Positions 53,662 to 62,915 are shown, counted from the stretch's first letter. The stretch is DNA of 64,000 nt from Anaerolineae bacterium (GCA_027494015.1 JAOSJP010000038.1:5387-69386), one strand, 5' to 3'. The notes: generated by a model from the letters alone, not told the origin. Made by a program: numbers and translations.

Positions 53662-53690
53662 GTGCGAAGATCGCTGCGGAACGCGGAGCG

Positions 53691-54422
53691 CTACGGCGCG
53701 GCGGCCATGCGCCAGGTTCCGCCCTGGCAGTCGCCGCGAATGTCCGCCTCGAAGAAGGAGATGCTCTCGTGATAGAGCGTGGTCAGGCGGTGCTCGCCGG
53801 GGCCGGGCAGGTATTGCCCGCCCTGCACATGGCCACCAGCAATGTAGGTGTAACTGCTGGTTAGCTCGAACTCCGGCGTGATTGCCCAGCCGAGCGCGTT
53901 CTTGAGATCGCCGCGCGTGCGCCACAGCTTGCCGAAGCCGCGCCGGGGCTGGAACGTGCCTTCGGGCGGGACGAGGCTCTCGTCAATCTCGGCCTCGCCC
54001 TCCTCAAAAGTGTCGTTGTAGCAGAACCAGTCGCCCCCCGTGCCATCGTCCTGCGGCACGTTGACCATCACCCAGACCTGGCGGGTGTGGCGAATCCAGA
54101 ACATGCGCCCGTGCTCGAAGACCTGCTCGGCGATCTGCACCTCGGCGGCGACGTTGGTCGGGAAGCCCGCCGGCAGCGGCGTGGGCGAGGGCAGGGCGGG
54201 CGACGGGCTGGCCGAAGGCGCTGGCGTTGCGCTGGGGGCCGGGGTGACGGCCCCCGTTTCGGTCGCGGTCACTGTGGGCGACGGGGCGGGCGTCTCCGTC
54301 CCAGGCGTCGCTGGCGTCGGCGAGATGACGATGTAAATCTGGGTGGGCGGCGGCTCGTCGCCGCACGCCGCCAGGATCAGCCCGGCGACGAGCAAACCCA
54401 GCAGGATCAGCGTGGTACGCAT
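53691..54422 (-). CDS. Lipoprotein of unknown function with Pro/Thr/Ser-rich linker
   Basis: 243 aa from the ATG at 54422 (MRTTLILLG). The signal sequence ends in LILAACGD, a lipobox. Residues about 30-85 are a PTPATPGTETPAPSPTVTA-type linker. The domain after it (about 90-243) contains VFEHGRMFWIRHTRQVWVMV, FCYNDTFEEGEAEIDESL and GKLWRTRGDLKNALGWA, suggesting a compact extracellular fold. The last 15 residues contain a single Cys. I do not recognise the family. It has its own promoter and terminator. Confidence 0.75.
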   Translation of the reverse strand: MRTTLILLGLLVAGLILAACGDEPPPTQIYIVISPTPATPGTETPAPSPTVTATETGAVTPAPSATPAPSASPSPALPSPTPLPAGFPTNVAAEVQIAEQVFEHGRMFWIRHTRQVWVMVNVPQDDGTGGDWFCYNDTFEEGEAEIDESLVPPEGTFQPRRGFGKLWRTRGDLKNALGWAITPEFELTSSYTYIAGGHVQGGQYLPGPGEHRLTTLYHESISFFEADIRGDCQGGTWRMAAAP

Positions 54423-54462
54423 AGCATTCTCCACGGTGGGCATCGGGTGGAACAACGCGGGG

Positions 54463-54491
54463 ATTGTAGCAGAGCGGCGCGCGAGCGCAAA
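54463..54491 (-). promoter_or_regulatory. Promoter of the Pro/Thr-rich lipoprotein
   Basis: Minus strand TTTGCG (54491-54486), 17-base spacer, TACAAT (54468-54463) with a TGC extended -10, 41 bases before the ATG. Confidence 0.55.
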
Positions 54492-54543
54492 GACGCCCGC
54501 GCCGATCATGGGCCAGCCGTCAGCCAAAAGGTGGATGATCAGT

Positions 54544-54562
54544 GCCGGGGATCGTCCCCGGC
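54544..54562 (-). terminator. Hairpin just after the AMMECR1-like gene
   Basis: GCCGGGGA/TCCCCGGC stem with a three-base loop directly after the stop of the AMMECR1-like gene. No T-run follows, so it may act with rho or only stabilise the transcript end. Confidence 0.45.
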
Positions 54563-54563
54563 C

Positions 54564-55139
54564 TCATTCTTCGATGATGATCGCCTGGTAGGTCTCCACC
54601 TGCAGGTGTGGATCGCGCCAGGCATCCGGGGCGGCGCCCATCTTCTGCGCCAGCAGCGTCAGGAACAGGCGCGGATCGGGGTAGTTCTCCCACACCTGGG
54701 GCAGGAACGTCGCCCGGCGACGATCCAGGCGCAGCGTGACGCCATCCACGCCGGGGCGCAGCCTGCGCAGCAAATCGTCCGGGTCGGCGAAGTCGAGCGG
54801 CTGCGAGGGGGTGAGCACGCTGATTTCCAGGTGCAGGCCCGGCACTTCGTGAGCCTGGACGGGCGCGAAGCGCGGATCGTAGAAGGCGGTCTGCACGGTC
54901 ATGCTCACCACTTCTTCGGCCAGCGGACGGCGGGCGACCAGCGTCCCCGTGCAGCCGCGCAGCCCGCCGTCATCGCGGCGGCGCAGGGTGACGAAGCAGG
55001 CGCGTTCCTCGGCCAGCGGGGGTGGCAGCGCGCCCAGGTTGACGTCGGGCGGCTCTTCCCCGGCGGTGATCCGCGCCAGTGTGTCGCGGGCCAGCGCCAG
55101 CAGCAGGCGCTGCTCCTCGCGCGTGTATGCGTCGGCCAT
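54564..55139 (-). CDS. AMMECR1 family protein (AmmeMemoRadiSam system protein A-like)
   Basis: 191 aa from the ATG at 55139, preceded by GAGGGGG. The diagnostic LRGCTGTL motif is present, along with ACFVTLRRRDDGGLRG, PLAEEVVSMTVQTAFYDPRF, LEISVLTPSQPLDF, and RRATFLPQVWENYPDPRLFL. The family is conserved in all domains of life and is often encoded with Memo-like and radical SAM genes; neither partner is in this window. Biochemical function is not established. Length is normal. Confidence 0.9.
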   Translation of the reverse strand: MADAYTREEQRLLLALARDTLARITAGEEPPDVNLGALPPPLAEERACFVTLRRRDDGGLRGCTGTLVARRPLAEEVVSMTVQTAFYDPRFAPVQAHEVPGLHLEISVLTPSQPLDFADPDDLLRRLRPGVDGVTLRLDRRRATFLPQVWENYPDPRLFLTLLAQKMGAAPDAWRDPHLQVETYQAIIIEE

Positions 55140-55224
55140 GACATCCCCCTCATGGTCATCATCAGTTCCAGTATAACCCGAAATGGGTGGCGCGGGTGCT
55201 TGTGTGGGCATATGCATTGAGCTA

Positions 55225-55420
55225 AGCCGCCTCTCCCCCTAAATCCCCCTCTCCAGCCGAGCTAGAGAGGGGGACTTGGCTCGTCGCGCGCGGCGCTTTC
55301 CCCCTCCCTGGCTTGTGTATAGACCGGGGAGGGGGCCAGGGGGAGGGGCGTTCTGCCTGGGCGTTCCCGCCAGATGCCTTAACTTAATGCGCATGGGTTT
55401 GCAAACCCGCCCCTACAAGG
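55225..55420. repeat. Dispersed palindromic repeats
   Basis: CCCCCTCTCCAGCCGAGCTAGAGAGGGGG (same module as at 36250) and CCCTGGCTTGTG ... GGGGGCCAGGGGGAGGGG, followed by GGGTTTGCAAACCCGCCCC. No gene seen between AMMECR1 and the penicillin acylase gene. Confidence 0.7.
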
Positions 55421-55450
55421 GCAGGGCACGCCCCGACGTGTCGCACCTGG

Positions 55451-57898
55451 CTACTCGCGGGGCGTCAGCAGCCACGTCCCGACCGCGTTGGCGCGGACGG
55501 CTTCCGCGCTGAAGTGGTGCGCGTGGTACTGCCCGCCCGCCCACAGCGCCATCATGTCATCATAGTGCGTGCTCTGCGGGCTGCCGCTCTGACCGGTGGT
55601 GTGCACCAGCCGCGAGTTGTCCCAGTCGCTCAGGTCGAGGATCATGCGCAGGCTGGGCAGGCTGGTCAGCGAGAAGTTGCCCGATCCGACGCGCCAGCCG
55701 GTGGCGTTGACGATCTCCCCGCCGCCGCTGGCTGGGGTCTCGCGGTTGAAGACGGCTTGCAGCACGGGGAGCGCCGCATCCAGGCGCGGATCAAGCCCCT
55801 GGGGAAGCTGGCCGATGGGCGCGGCCTGGAAGCGCGCTATATGCAGATCGCCCCACTGCCACGCCGTCCAATCAGCCCCGTAGGTGCCCTCCATGAAGTC
55901 GAGCGCCTCGCTCAGCGCCCGCGCGACCAGCGCCGCCGGATCGCTCTGGCCCGTCTCCGCATTGACCCACACCGGACTCGCCGGATCGTCCAGAATGAGC
56001 GAGAGCCGGTAGATCGTGAACGATTCCTCCCAGAACGGCACCTCGTCGAAGATCAGCGGGACGAAGCGATCCCAGAAGGCATTGAACAGCGCCGCGTGCG
56101 GGCTGTCAGCGTCGTTCTGCAAGTCCCAGTCGCCCAGCCAGGCGGCGGCTCCCCCCAGGCGGGCGTCGCCCAGGTCGAGCGCGGCCAGCCAGGGGACGGT
56201 CAGCGCCGCCGCCGCGCTGTGGTTGTCGAACTGGATGGCCGCCAGCGTGTCGAGCGTGTGCGTGTCCTGCGCCTGTAGCAGCGTCTCGATGCGCGCCGCG
56301 CGGTAGCCATACGACCATTCCGAGGCGATGGTGAAGGGGAAATCCTCCGGCGCGGCGACGGCGTTGTTGGCGGTGACGATAGTGCCGGCGGCGGGATTGA
56401 ACAGGCGCGGGTTGTCGAGCGGGTCCACATAGCCCCGCCACTCGTAGGCGGCGGACGTGCCCGGCACGGGCCGCGAGCCGTCGTGTCCCTCGGCGCGCAG
56501 GGGGATGCGCCCGGAGGCGATGTAGCCGATATTGCCCTCCATGTCTGCGTAGACGAAGTTCTGCGCCGCCAGGTCGAAGTGGCTCACCCCCTGCTGGAAC
56601 TCGTCCCAGTTGCGCGCGGCGTTGATGGTCAGCAGCGCGCTGAAGTTGCGGCTGGGGTCGGCGGCTGCCCAGCGCAGGGCCACCGGCTGATCGGCGCCGA
56701 TCACGCCAGTGACGACCGACCCGAAGCGCGTCATCTCCACTTCCAGCGTGACCGGATCGGCGTCGAACGGGCGGATCGTCTCGGTGATCACGCCCATGTC
56801 CAGCCATTCGCCCTCGTAGCGATACTGGCGCGGGTTGGCGGGGTTCAGCTCGAGCAGGTAGAGATCCTGCACGTCGGTGCCGACGTTGGTCACGCCCCAG
56901 GCGATGTCGCGGTTGTGGCCGATGACGATGAAAGGCACGCCGGCGAAGCTGAAGCCGCTCACGTCGAAGGGGCAGGCGTCGCTGATCTCGACGCAGTGCA
57001 GCCCCACCTCGTACCAGATGGAGGGCATGAGGATGGGCAGGTGCGGATCATTGGCCAGCAGCGGCAGCCCGCTGGCCGTGCGCGCCCCGCTGACGACCCA
57101 GTTGTTCGACCCCAGGCCGGTGTCGCGCAGGGCGGCGACGGTCTCCAGCCCCGGCAGCGCCGCCAGCGCGGGGAGTGGCTCTGCCCGATGCGCGGTGACG
57201 GGCGCGGGCGTCCAGCCCGGCTCAAGAATGAGCGGCTGATGGGCGTAGTCGTAGCCGGGAGCGAGCGTCTCCAACGCATCTTCGCCGAACTCGTTGATCA
57301 GGCGCAGGCGCAGCAATTCCGCATCCATGTTCGCGCCCAGACCGAGGGCCATCACCTGCAGCCAGGTGGCGCTGTTGAGCGGCGTCCACGGCTCGATGGC
57401 CGTCACCGGCGGCGCGCCCAGCCCCTCGCGCAGTTGGTTGGCGACGGTGTACTCGATGGCTGCGTCGCCGGGGGCTTTGCCCGCCAGCCAGGCGTTGACG
57501 CCGTCGGCGTAGGCTTGCAGCAGGCCGAGCACGTCGTCTGGCAGGTGGTCGAGGTCGTTCTGCGCGTTGCGGGCCAGGCCCAGCGTGCGCAGGTACACAT
57601 CTGTCTCCACCAGCGACGACCCGCCGATCTCCGACAGCCGCCCGCTCCCCTGGGCGCGGAACCACTCCATCTGCCACCAGCGGTCAGCAGCGTGGACATA
57701 GCCCTGGGCCATCACCAGGTCGTGGGGCGTGGTGGCGTAGATGTGTGGCACGCCCAGCGCGTCCCAGTGGATGGTCACGTCTCCGTCCAGCCCCCGCAGC
57801 GTGAAGGCGGTCGGTTCCTGTTGGGCGCGGGCGACGATTCCCCCTGTGCCTGTGATGATCATCGCCAGCACCAGCAGCAAGGCGAATTTGCGCAGCAT
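55451..57898 (-). CDS. Penicillin acylase family protein (Ntn hydrolase)
   Basis: 815 aa with a signal peptide (residues 1-25). The alpha-chain region has DALGVPHIYATTPHDLVMAQ and YVHAADRWWQMEWFRAQGSG. The propeptide ends at DTGLGSNNWVVSGARTASG, where the Ser after Gly becomes the N-terminal nucleophile of the beta chain. LLANDPHLPILMPSIWYEVGL and FAGVPFIVIGHNRDIAWGVTN follow as in the family. The enzyme should be exported, self-cleave into two chains and hydrolyse amides such as acyl-homoserine lactones or beta-lactam side chains; the substrate is not determinable. It stands alone with its own promoter. Confidence 0.92.
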   Translation of the reverse strand: MLRKFALLLVLAMIITGTGGIVARAQQEPTAFTLRGLDGDVTIHWDALGVPHIYATTPHDLVMAQGYVHAADRWWQMEWFRAQGSGRLSEIGGSSLVETDVYLRTLGLARNAQNDLDHLPDDVLGLLQAYADGVNAWLAGKAPGDAAIEYTVANQLREGLGAPPVTAIEPWTPLNSATWLQVMALGLGANMDAELLRLRLINEFGEDALETLAPGYDYAHQPLILEPGWTPAPVTAHRAEPLPALAALPGLETVAALRDTGLGSNNWVVSGARTASGLPLLANDPHLPILMPSIWYEVGLHCVEISDACPFDVSGFSFAGVPFIVIGHNRDIAWGVTNVGTDVQDLYLLELNPANPRQYRYEGEWLDMGVITETIRPFDADPVTLEVEMTRFGSVVTGVIGADQPVALRWAAADPSRNFSALLTINAARNWDEFQQGVSHFDLAAQNFVYADMEGNIGYIASGRIPLRAEGHDGSRPVPGTSAAYEWRGYVDPLDNPRLFNPAAGTIVTANNAVAAPEDFPFTIASEWSYGYRAARIETLLQAQDTHTLDTLAAIQFDNHSAAAALTVPWLAALDLGDARLGGAAAWLGDWDLQNDADSPHAALFNAFWDRFVPLIFDEVPFWEESFTIYRLSLILDDPASPVWVNAETGQSDPAALVARALSEALDFMEGTYGADWTAWQWGDLHIARFQAAPIGQLPQGLDPRLDAALPVLQAVFNRETPASGGGEIVNATGWRVGSGNFSLTSLPSLRMILDLSDWDNSRLVHTTGQSGSPQSTHYDDMMALWAGGQYHAHHFSAEAVRANAVGTWLLTPRE

Positions 57899-57947
57899 GA
57901 GCTACCCTCCCTGTGGCGCACGCCGGCCTGCGGCGTGGTTTCCCCAG

Positions 57948-57975
57948 ATTATGCGCGAATCCCGGCGATTGTCAC
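57948..57975 (-). promoter_or_regulatory. Promoter of the penicillin acylase gene
   Basis: Minus strand GTGACA (57975-57970), 16-base spacer, CATAAT (57953-57948), 50 bases before the ATG. Confidence 0.45.
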
Positions 57976-58027
57976 GCGCCAGGCGCATGTGAACCAGGGC
58001 AATCGCATCAAACGTGCGTGTTGTTCT

Positions 58028-58217
58028 ACCTCACCCCCAGCCTCGCTGCGCTCGGCTTGCCCCCTCTCCGTTGACGGAGAGGGGGCGGCGAGGCGCGCCA
58101 GCGCCGAGCGGGGGTGAGGTCAACCAGGGCGCTGCTCTGCTGCGCCCTTACCTGGCAGGTTTCGCACGCACCCAGGGATGACACAGACTTCGGAAGTCGG
58201 GAAGACTTCCGTAGTCT
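58028..58217. repeat. CCTCACCCCC palindromic repeat, then AGACTTCGGAAG palindrome (copy 6)
   Basis: 58028-58122 is the well-preserved palindrome (CCTCACCCCCAGCCTCGCTG ... GCGAGCGGGGGTGAGG class), followed by GGGCGCTGCTCTGCTGCGCC and then the inverted AGACTTC/GAAGTCT element at 58185-58217. This fills the spacer upstream of the XRE regulator. Confidence 0.85.
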
Positions 58218-58239
58218 GCGCCGCATGGCGCGCGCCGCT

Positions 58240-58268
58240 TTGCGCGCGTGTTGGCGAGGCCGTATAAT
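58240..58268 (+). promoter_or_regulatory. Promoter of the double-XRE regulator gene
   Basis: TTGCGC (58240-58245), 17-base spacer, TATAAT (58263-58268), 36 bases before the ATG at 58305. Confidence 0.6.
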
Positions 58269-58304
58269 GGCGGCAACTGTTCGCCGCACGGGGAGGTATG
58301 CACG

Positions 58305-59039
58305 ATGAGCGCCGACGATCTCGCGTCCCGCGCGCGTCCAAAGCCCTTGACCGACGAAGAAGCGACCAACTTCGAGGAACTCTACCTGCTGCGCGCGCGC
58401 ATCCTCGGCGTGCTCATCCGCGACGCACGCCAGGCGGCGGCGCTGAGCCTCGAAGCGTGCGCCCAGTGCGCGGGCGTGTCGCCAGAGACGCTGGAGGCGT
58501 GGGAACTGGGGCGGGCCATGCCCAGCCTGCCGGAGCTGGAGCTGCTCGCCTACCGGCTGGGCGTGCCGGTCAGCCATTTCCTGGCTCCGAACGACACGCT
58601 GGAGCAGGAGCGCCGCCCGATGGTGGAGCGGGGCGAGTACCTGGCCCTGCGCGACCGGCTGATCGGCGCGCTGCTGCGCTCGGCGCGCGAAGAGCGCGGC
58701 CTGACTCCCGAAGCGCTGGCCGAGGAAGCGGGCATCGTCGCCAGCAACGTCACCGCTTACGAGCTGGGTGAGCGCTCGATCCCGCTGCCGGTGCTGACCT
58801 CCCTGGCCTCGGCCTGTCACGTCCCCCTGTCGTACTTCCTGGAGAGCAGCAACCGCATTGGCCAGTTCCTGGCGCTGCAAGAGGACTTGCGGCGGCTGGC
58901 CGACCTGCCGGAGGAAATGCGTCGCTTCGTCAGCGCGCCCACCAACCAGCCGTATCTCGACCTGGTGATGAAGCTCGCCGCCCTGGAGGGCAATCGCCTG
59001 CGCGGCATCGCCGAGGCGATCCTCGACATCACGCTGTAA
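58305..59039 (+). CDS. Transcriptional regulator with two XRE-type HTH domains
   Basis: 244 aa from the ATG at 58305, with GGGAGG nine bases upstream. Two homologous helix-turn-helix domains are seen, at about residues 32-90 (RDARQAAALSLEACAQCAGV followed by SPETLEAWELGRAMP) and 118-172 (REERGLTPEALAEEAGIVAS followed by NVTAYELGERSIPLP). Each is followed by a short SYFLES or SHFLAP segment. The rest is a helical tail with no clear ligand domain. It may bind DNA as a pseudo-dimer from one chain. Its target is unknown; it sits alone. Confidence 0.85.
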   Translation: MSADDLASRARPKPLTDEEATNFEELYLLRARILGVLIRDARQAAALSLEACAQCAGVSPETLEAWELGRAMPSLPELELLAYRLGVPVSHFLAPNDTLEQERRPMVERGEYLALRDRLIGALLRSAREERGLTPEALAEEAGIVASNVTAYELGERSIPLPVLTSLASACHVPLSYFLESSNRIGQFLALQEDLRRLADLPEEMRRFVSAPTNQPYLDLVMKLAALEGNRLRGIAEAILDITL

Positions 59040-59057
59040 GCGCCGCGCGTTGCGCCG

Positions 59058-59086
59058 TTTCTAGCCGCCCCCGAACGCGGTACAAT
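59058..59086 (+). promoter_or_regulatory. Promoter for a probably leaderless family-39 glycosyltransferase mRNA
   Basis: TTTCTA (59058-59063), 17-base spacer, TACAAT (59081-59086). The ATG follows the -10 by eight bases, so transcription would begin at or next to it and no ribosome site is present. Confidence 0.5.
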
Positions 59087-59094
59087 CGCGCCCC

Positions 59095-61002
59095 ATGACT
59101 ACCCGCCAACACTCCTCACGCGCGCGCTGGATTGGCCCGGCGATGCTGGCCGTGCTGCTGCTCGCCGCCACCCTGCGCATTCATGACCTCAACGCCCAGG
59201 GCATGTGGGGCGACGAGGGCTGGTCCATCTGGCTGGCGCGCGGCGACACCCCGCGCGACCTGACCCTGACCATGGTCGCCGACCATCACGGCCCGGTCTA
59301 CTCGCTGCTGCTGCGCGGCTGGGGCTTGCTGGCCGGGGAGACCGTGCTGGCCCTGCGCTGGATCACGGTGATGTTCTCCATCGCCAGCGTCGCCCTGATC
59401 TACGCGCTGGGCCGGGCGCTGTTCAGCCCGGCGGCGGGGGTGGGCGCGGCGCTGGCCTTCGCGCTGATGGACAAGCACGTGGTGCTGACCCAGGAAGTGC
59501 GCGACTACCCGATGATCTTTCTGACCATGATCGCCATCGCGCTCTACTACGCCCGCTGGCGGCGCAGCCCGCGCGGGGGGAATGCCTTCTGGTTCGTGGC
59601 CTGGTCGGTCTTCGGGCTGTACCTGCACTACTACTGCTATATGGTCAACCTGGCCATCCTCGTCCACGCCGGGCTGACCCTGCGCGAGAAATCCGCGCGG
59701 CGGCACTTCCTGGCGCTCAACGGGCTGATCGCGCTGGCCTTCGCCCCCTGGCTGCCCATCGTCGTTCACCAGTTCGTCGGCACGCCGGTGGACAGCGAAG
59801 TGCTCAACATTCACGGAATGCCGCTCAACCGCCACACCATCGAGTATCTGGCGAGCGAGTCCTTCGGCAAGCCGGTGGCGCTCTACGCCCTGCTGATGGT
59901 CGTCGGAGCGTGGGGGCCGCTGTCCAACCGCCTGCCAGGGTCGCTGGGGCGCATCTCGCGCAGCCGGCGGCTTTCGGGCGCGCTGCTGGCGGTGCTGTGG
60001 TTTGCCGTGCCGATCCTGATCACCTGGGCGCTGCACGCGCGCTACCCGCTGCTCACCGACCGCAACCTCTCGGTGATCATGCCGGCGATTGCCCTGCTGG
60101 TCGGCGCGGGCCTGGCGGCGTTCGAGCGCTTTGGGGGCGCTTTCCTCGCGGCGCTGATCCTCGCCAACGGCCTGCTGACGACCAGCGCGTACTTCGACAA
60201 GCCCCCCTGGCGCGAGATGGCCGCCGACATCGGCGCGGCGTACCCCGGCGGTGAGCCGGTGCTGCTGGATGTGGAGGGCGCGCACGCCGCGCTGTGGTAT
60301 CACCTGACGCTCGAGCTGCCCGTAGACGTGGATCACGTCGTCAACCTGCTGCCGCCCGAAGCCGAGGGCGAAGACCTGGCTGTGTCGCTCTACGACCTGC
60401 GCAAGCGCTACCGGGGCGACTTCATCCCGCGCCTGCAACGCATCCTGGCCGAGACGGATGGCCTGTGGCTGGCTTACTGGGGCGACGAAGCCAAGAAGCA
60501 CGACGTGCTCGATGCGCTGGCGGCGGCGGGCTTCGTCCGCACGGGGACGCTCGCCTACGAGCATCACGGCAACCCGATCTACGCCTACCGTTATGACCGG
60601 GCGGACTCCTTCGGCACGCCGCCCGCCGGGTACGGCCCCATCGCCCTGCGCCGCGCCGTCCTGCCGGACGCCGCCCGCCCCGGCGAGACGATTCACGCCC
60701 TGCTGTGGTGGAGCGCCAGTGACACGCCGCCCGCCGACTACACCGTGTCCGTTTTCCTGCTCGACGCGGCGGGGGTGCTGCGCGCGCAGCATGACGGCTT
60801 CCCCGCCGGGGGAAGCCGCCCGACCTCGACCTGGACGCCCGGCGAGATCGTCTTCGACGCGCACAGCCTCCGCCTGCCTGCTGACCTGCCGCCCGGCGAG
60901 TACACGGTCGGGGTCAAGCTGTACACGTGGTGGGACGGGGCGATCCTGCCCGCCGCTGACGGGGCGGAGTATGCGACGGTGGGGACGGTTGCGGTGCGTT
61001 GA
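59095..61002 (+). CDS. Family-39-type membrane glycosyltransferase with C-terminal soluble domain
   Basis: 635 aa. The first 390 residues have about ten helices and the PMT/ArnT-like motif GMWGDEGWSIWLARGDTP, whose Asp-Glu pair is expected at the active site for polyprenyl-phosphate sugar transfer. DKHVVLTQEVRDYPMIFLTM matches the second conserved loop. After about residue 500 a beta-rich domain (DAARPGETIHALLWWSA, LPADLPPGEYTVGVKLYTWW) lies outside. Transfer of a sugar to a lipid or protein on the outer face of the membrane is likely. No glycan partner gene is directly linked. Confidence 0.85.
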   Translation: MTTRQHSSRARWIGPAMLAVLLLAATLRIHDLNAQGMWGDEGWSIWLARGDTPRDLTLTMVADHHGPVYSLLLRGWGLLAGETVLALRWITVMFSIASVALIYALGRALFSPAAGVGAALAFALMDKHVVLTQEVRDYPMIFLTMIAIALYYARWRRSPRGGNAFWFVAWSVFGLYLHYYCYMVNLAILVHAGLTLREKSARRHFLALNGLIALAFAPWLPIVVHQFVGTPVDSEVLNIHGMPLNRHTIEYLASESFGKPVALYALLMVVGAWGPLSNRLPGSLGRISRSRRLSGALLAVLWFAVPILITWALHARYPLLTDRNLSVIMPAIALLVGAGLAAFERFGGAFLAALILANGLLTTSAYFDKPPWREMAADIGAAYPGGEPVLLDVEGAHAALWYHLTLELPVDVDHVVNLLPPEAEGEDLAVSLYDLRKRYRGDFIPRLQRILAETDGLWLAYWGDEAKKHDVLDALAAAGFVRTGTLAYEHHGNPIYAYRYDRADSFGTPPAGYGPIALRRAVLPDAARPGETIHALLWWSASDTPPADYTVSVFLLDAAGVLRAQHDGFPAGGSRPTSTWTPGEIVFDAHSLRLPADLPPGEYTVGVKLYTWWDGAILPAADGAEYATVGTVAVR

Positions 61003-61089
61003 CGCCCGCGCTGGCACGAGTCGGCGAAAGCGTGTACAAAGAGCGGCAGTCAGGCTTATGGTGCGCATGATGCGCGGGGAGGTTGCCAC

Positions 61090-61623
61090 ATGCCAACTGC
61101 TGAGGAACTGAAAGACAGGGGCGTTGCTGAGTATCTGCGCGGCGATTACGAGCTGGCCGCCGAGACCTTCCGCGCGGCTGCGGCCCAGTACGAAGAGGAC
61201 GGCGTCGCCGATATGGTGGCCGAGATGCAGGTCAACCTGGGGCTGACCCTGCACTCGCTCGGCCAGCACGACGCCGCGCTGGAACAGATGACCCAGGCCC
61301 ACGCCGTCTTCGTCCAGATGAACGATGCGCATCGCACCGCGCAGGCCCTGGGCAACATGGCCCGCGTCTACGCCGGGCAGGGCAACAGCGAGCAGGCGAT
61401 CACCAACTACCGCGAGGCGGCAGCCATCTTCAACGAGCTGGACGACGAGGAGAATTACGGCCAGACGGTGCTGGCGATTGCCGACTTGCAGTTGCGCGGC
61501 GGCCAGATCATGAAGGCCGCGGCCACCTACGAGGTGGGGCTGGAGCACGTCACGAACCCCAACGCGCGCCAGAAGCTGATGAAAAAGCTGCTCGGCCTGC
61601 GCGGCCGCCTGGGCGGCGGCTAG
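61090..61623 (+). CDS. Tetratricopeptide-repeat protein
   Basis: 177 aa, ATG with GGGGAGG upstream. Four TPR-like helical hairpins are seen: RGDYELAAETFRAAAAQYEE, VNLGLTLHSLGQHDAALEQM, GNMARVYAGQGNSEQAITNY and QLRGGQIMKAAATYEVGLEH. No signal peptide or membrane helix. It probably acts as a cytoplasmic adaptor. It lies 93 bases before a Ser/Thr kinase on the same strand and may be co-expressed with it. Confidence 0.85.
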   Translation: MPTAEELKDRGVAEYLRGDYELAAETFRAAAAQYEEDGVADMVAEMQVNLGLTLHSLGQHDAALEQMTQAHAVFVQMNDAHRTAQALGNMARVYAGQGNSEQAITNYREAAAIFNELDDEENYGQTVLAIADLQLRGGQIMKAAATYEVGLEHVTNPNARQKLMKKLLGLRGRLGGG

Positions 61624-61716
61624 CCGATCCGGGCCGATCTGTGCAATTCCGTAACAAACCCTAGCAGCGTCTTTACCGTCCGCCGTCGCTGGCTGTGCTA
61701 GACTGGGGAAGGGGGA

Positions 61717-62754
61717 ATGAGCACAAACCGGCGCAGGGCGATGAACGACGATCTGATCGGGGGAGCCGTTGGGCCATACGAGCTGGTAGACCGCCTGGGA
61801 ATTGGCGGCATGGCCGGAGTCTACCGGGCGCGGCTGCCCGGCGACGGCCAGGCGGCGCTCGCCATCAAGGTGCTGGCGCTGCGCCCCACCGACCGCGCCG
61901 CGCAGCGCCAGCGTTTTCTGCGCGAAGCGCAGATGACCTCCCGCCTGCGCCATCCGCACATCCTGCCCGTCTACGATTACGGCGAGAGCAGCGGCAAGCT
62001 GTACCTGGTGATGAAGCTCGTTCACGGCGGAACGCTGGCCGAGCGGATCGCGCGCGGCCCGCTGGAGCCGGGGGAGGTCGCCGCCATTCTCACTCAGATA
62101 GCCGGGGCGCTCGACTATGCCCACGCGCGCGGCGTCATTCACCGCGACATCAAGCCCCAGAACATCCTGTTCGACGCGGGCGGCGACGCCTATCTGTCCG
62201 ACTTCGGCATCGCCCAGCCGGGCGTCAGCGCCGGGCCGGAGGAAGCGCCGGGCTTCACCGGCACGGTCGCCTACGCTTCGCCGGAGCAGTGCCGGGGCGA
62301 GGAGCTGACCCCCACCTCCGACCTTTACACGCTGGGCGTGGTCGTCTACGAGATGCTGACCGGCACGCTGCCGTTCCAGGGCAGCACGCCGCTGGCGGTG
62401 ATGCGCCAGCACCTCACCGAGCCGGTTCCCGACCCGCGCGCGGCGAATCCCGCCCTGCCCCCCGGCGTGACCGCCGTGCTGGACAAGGCGCTGACCAAGC
62501 GTCCGTCGGCGCGCTACCGCTCGGCGGCGTCGTTCAGCGGGGCGCTCAACCGCGCGCTGTACAGTCACAGCCAGCCAGAACAGCCCTCTGCCGAGCGAAT
62601 GGCATTGGCCGCTTCCGCGCAGCCTGCCGCGCCGCCCGACCCCGCGCCGGACGAGATTCGCTTCCGGGTGACGCGGCGGCTGCTGGCGGTTGTGGCGCTC
62701 CTGGCGGCGATCATGGCGGTCGCCTCTGCGCTGATCCTGACGCTCGCCCGCTGA
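61717..62754 (+). CDS. Membrane-anchored serine/threonine protein kinase (PknB-like)
   Basis: 345 aa from the ATG at 61717; an ATG at 61741 is possible. The kinase domain (about 18-275) has the glycine loop GIGGMAGVYRA, VAIKV-like Lys (LAIKVLAL), HRDIKPQNILFD as catalytic loop, and DFGIA as metal site. APE is replaced by ASPEQC, usual for PknB-like enzymes. A single membrane helix near the end (VVALLAAIMAVASALILTLA) would leave the kinase in the cytoplasm with almost no outside sensor, unlike PASTA kinases. It follows a TPR gene. Confidence 0.9.
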   Translation: MSTNRRRAMNDDLIGGAVGPYELVDRLGIGGMAGVYRARLPGDGQAALAIKVLALRPTDRAAQRQRFLREAQMTSRLRHPHILPVYDYGESSGKLYLVMKLVHGGTLAERIARGPLEPGEVAAILTQIAGALDYAHARGVIHRDIKPQNILFDAGGDAYLSDFGIAQPGVSAGPEEAPGFTGTVAYASPEQCRGEELTPTSDLYTLGVVVYEMLTGTLPFQGSTPLAVMRQHLTEPVPDPRAANPALPPGVTAVLDKALTKRPSARYRSAASFSGALNRALYSHSQPEQPSAERMALAASAQPAAPPDPAPDEIRFRVTRRLLAVVALLAAIMAVASALILTLAR

Positions 62755-62786
62755 GGGGCTATTTGATAAGTCCTGATCTGCGGGTT

Positions 62787-62905
62787 TACCTCACCCCTAA
62801 ATCCCCTCTCCACACGCGCAGAGGGGACTTAACCACACAATGACGCCCCCTCTCCGTGTATGGGAGGGGGCAGGGGGGTGAGGTTTTCAAACGGTCTCTG
62901 AACCC
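62787..62905. repeat. GC-rich palindromic repeat upstream of the last gene
   Basis: CCTCACCCCTAAATCCCCTC ... GGGGGGTGAGG arms around CGCCCCCTCTCCGTGTATGGGAGGGGGC. Same style as the other dispersed elements. No gene seen in 62755-62915. Confidence 0.7.
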
Positions 62906-62915
62906 CGGAGCTAGC

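Noticed and set aside
59116..62568. An 1150-codon antisense open frame across the glycosyltransferase, TPR and kinase genes
   Set aside because: It crosses three real genes on the other strand and has no family motif; a GC-rich shadow.
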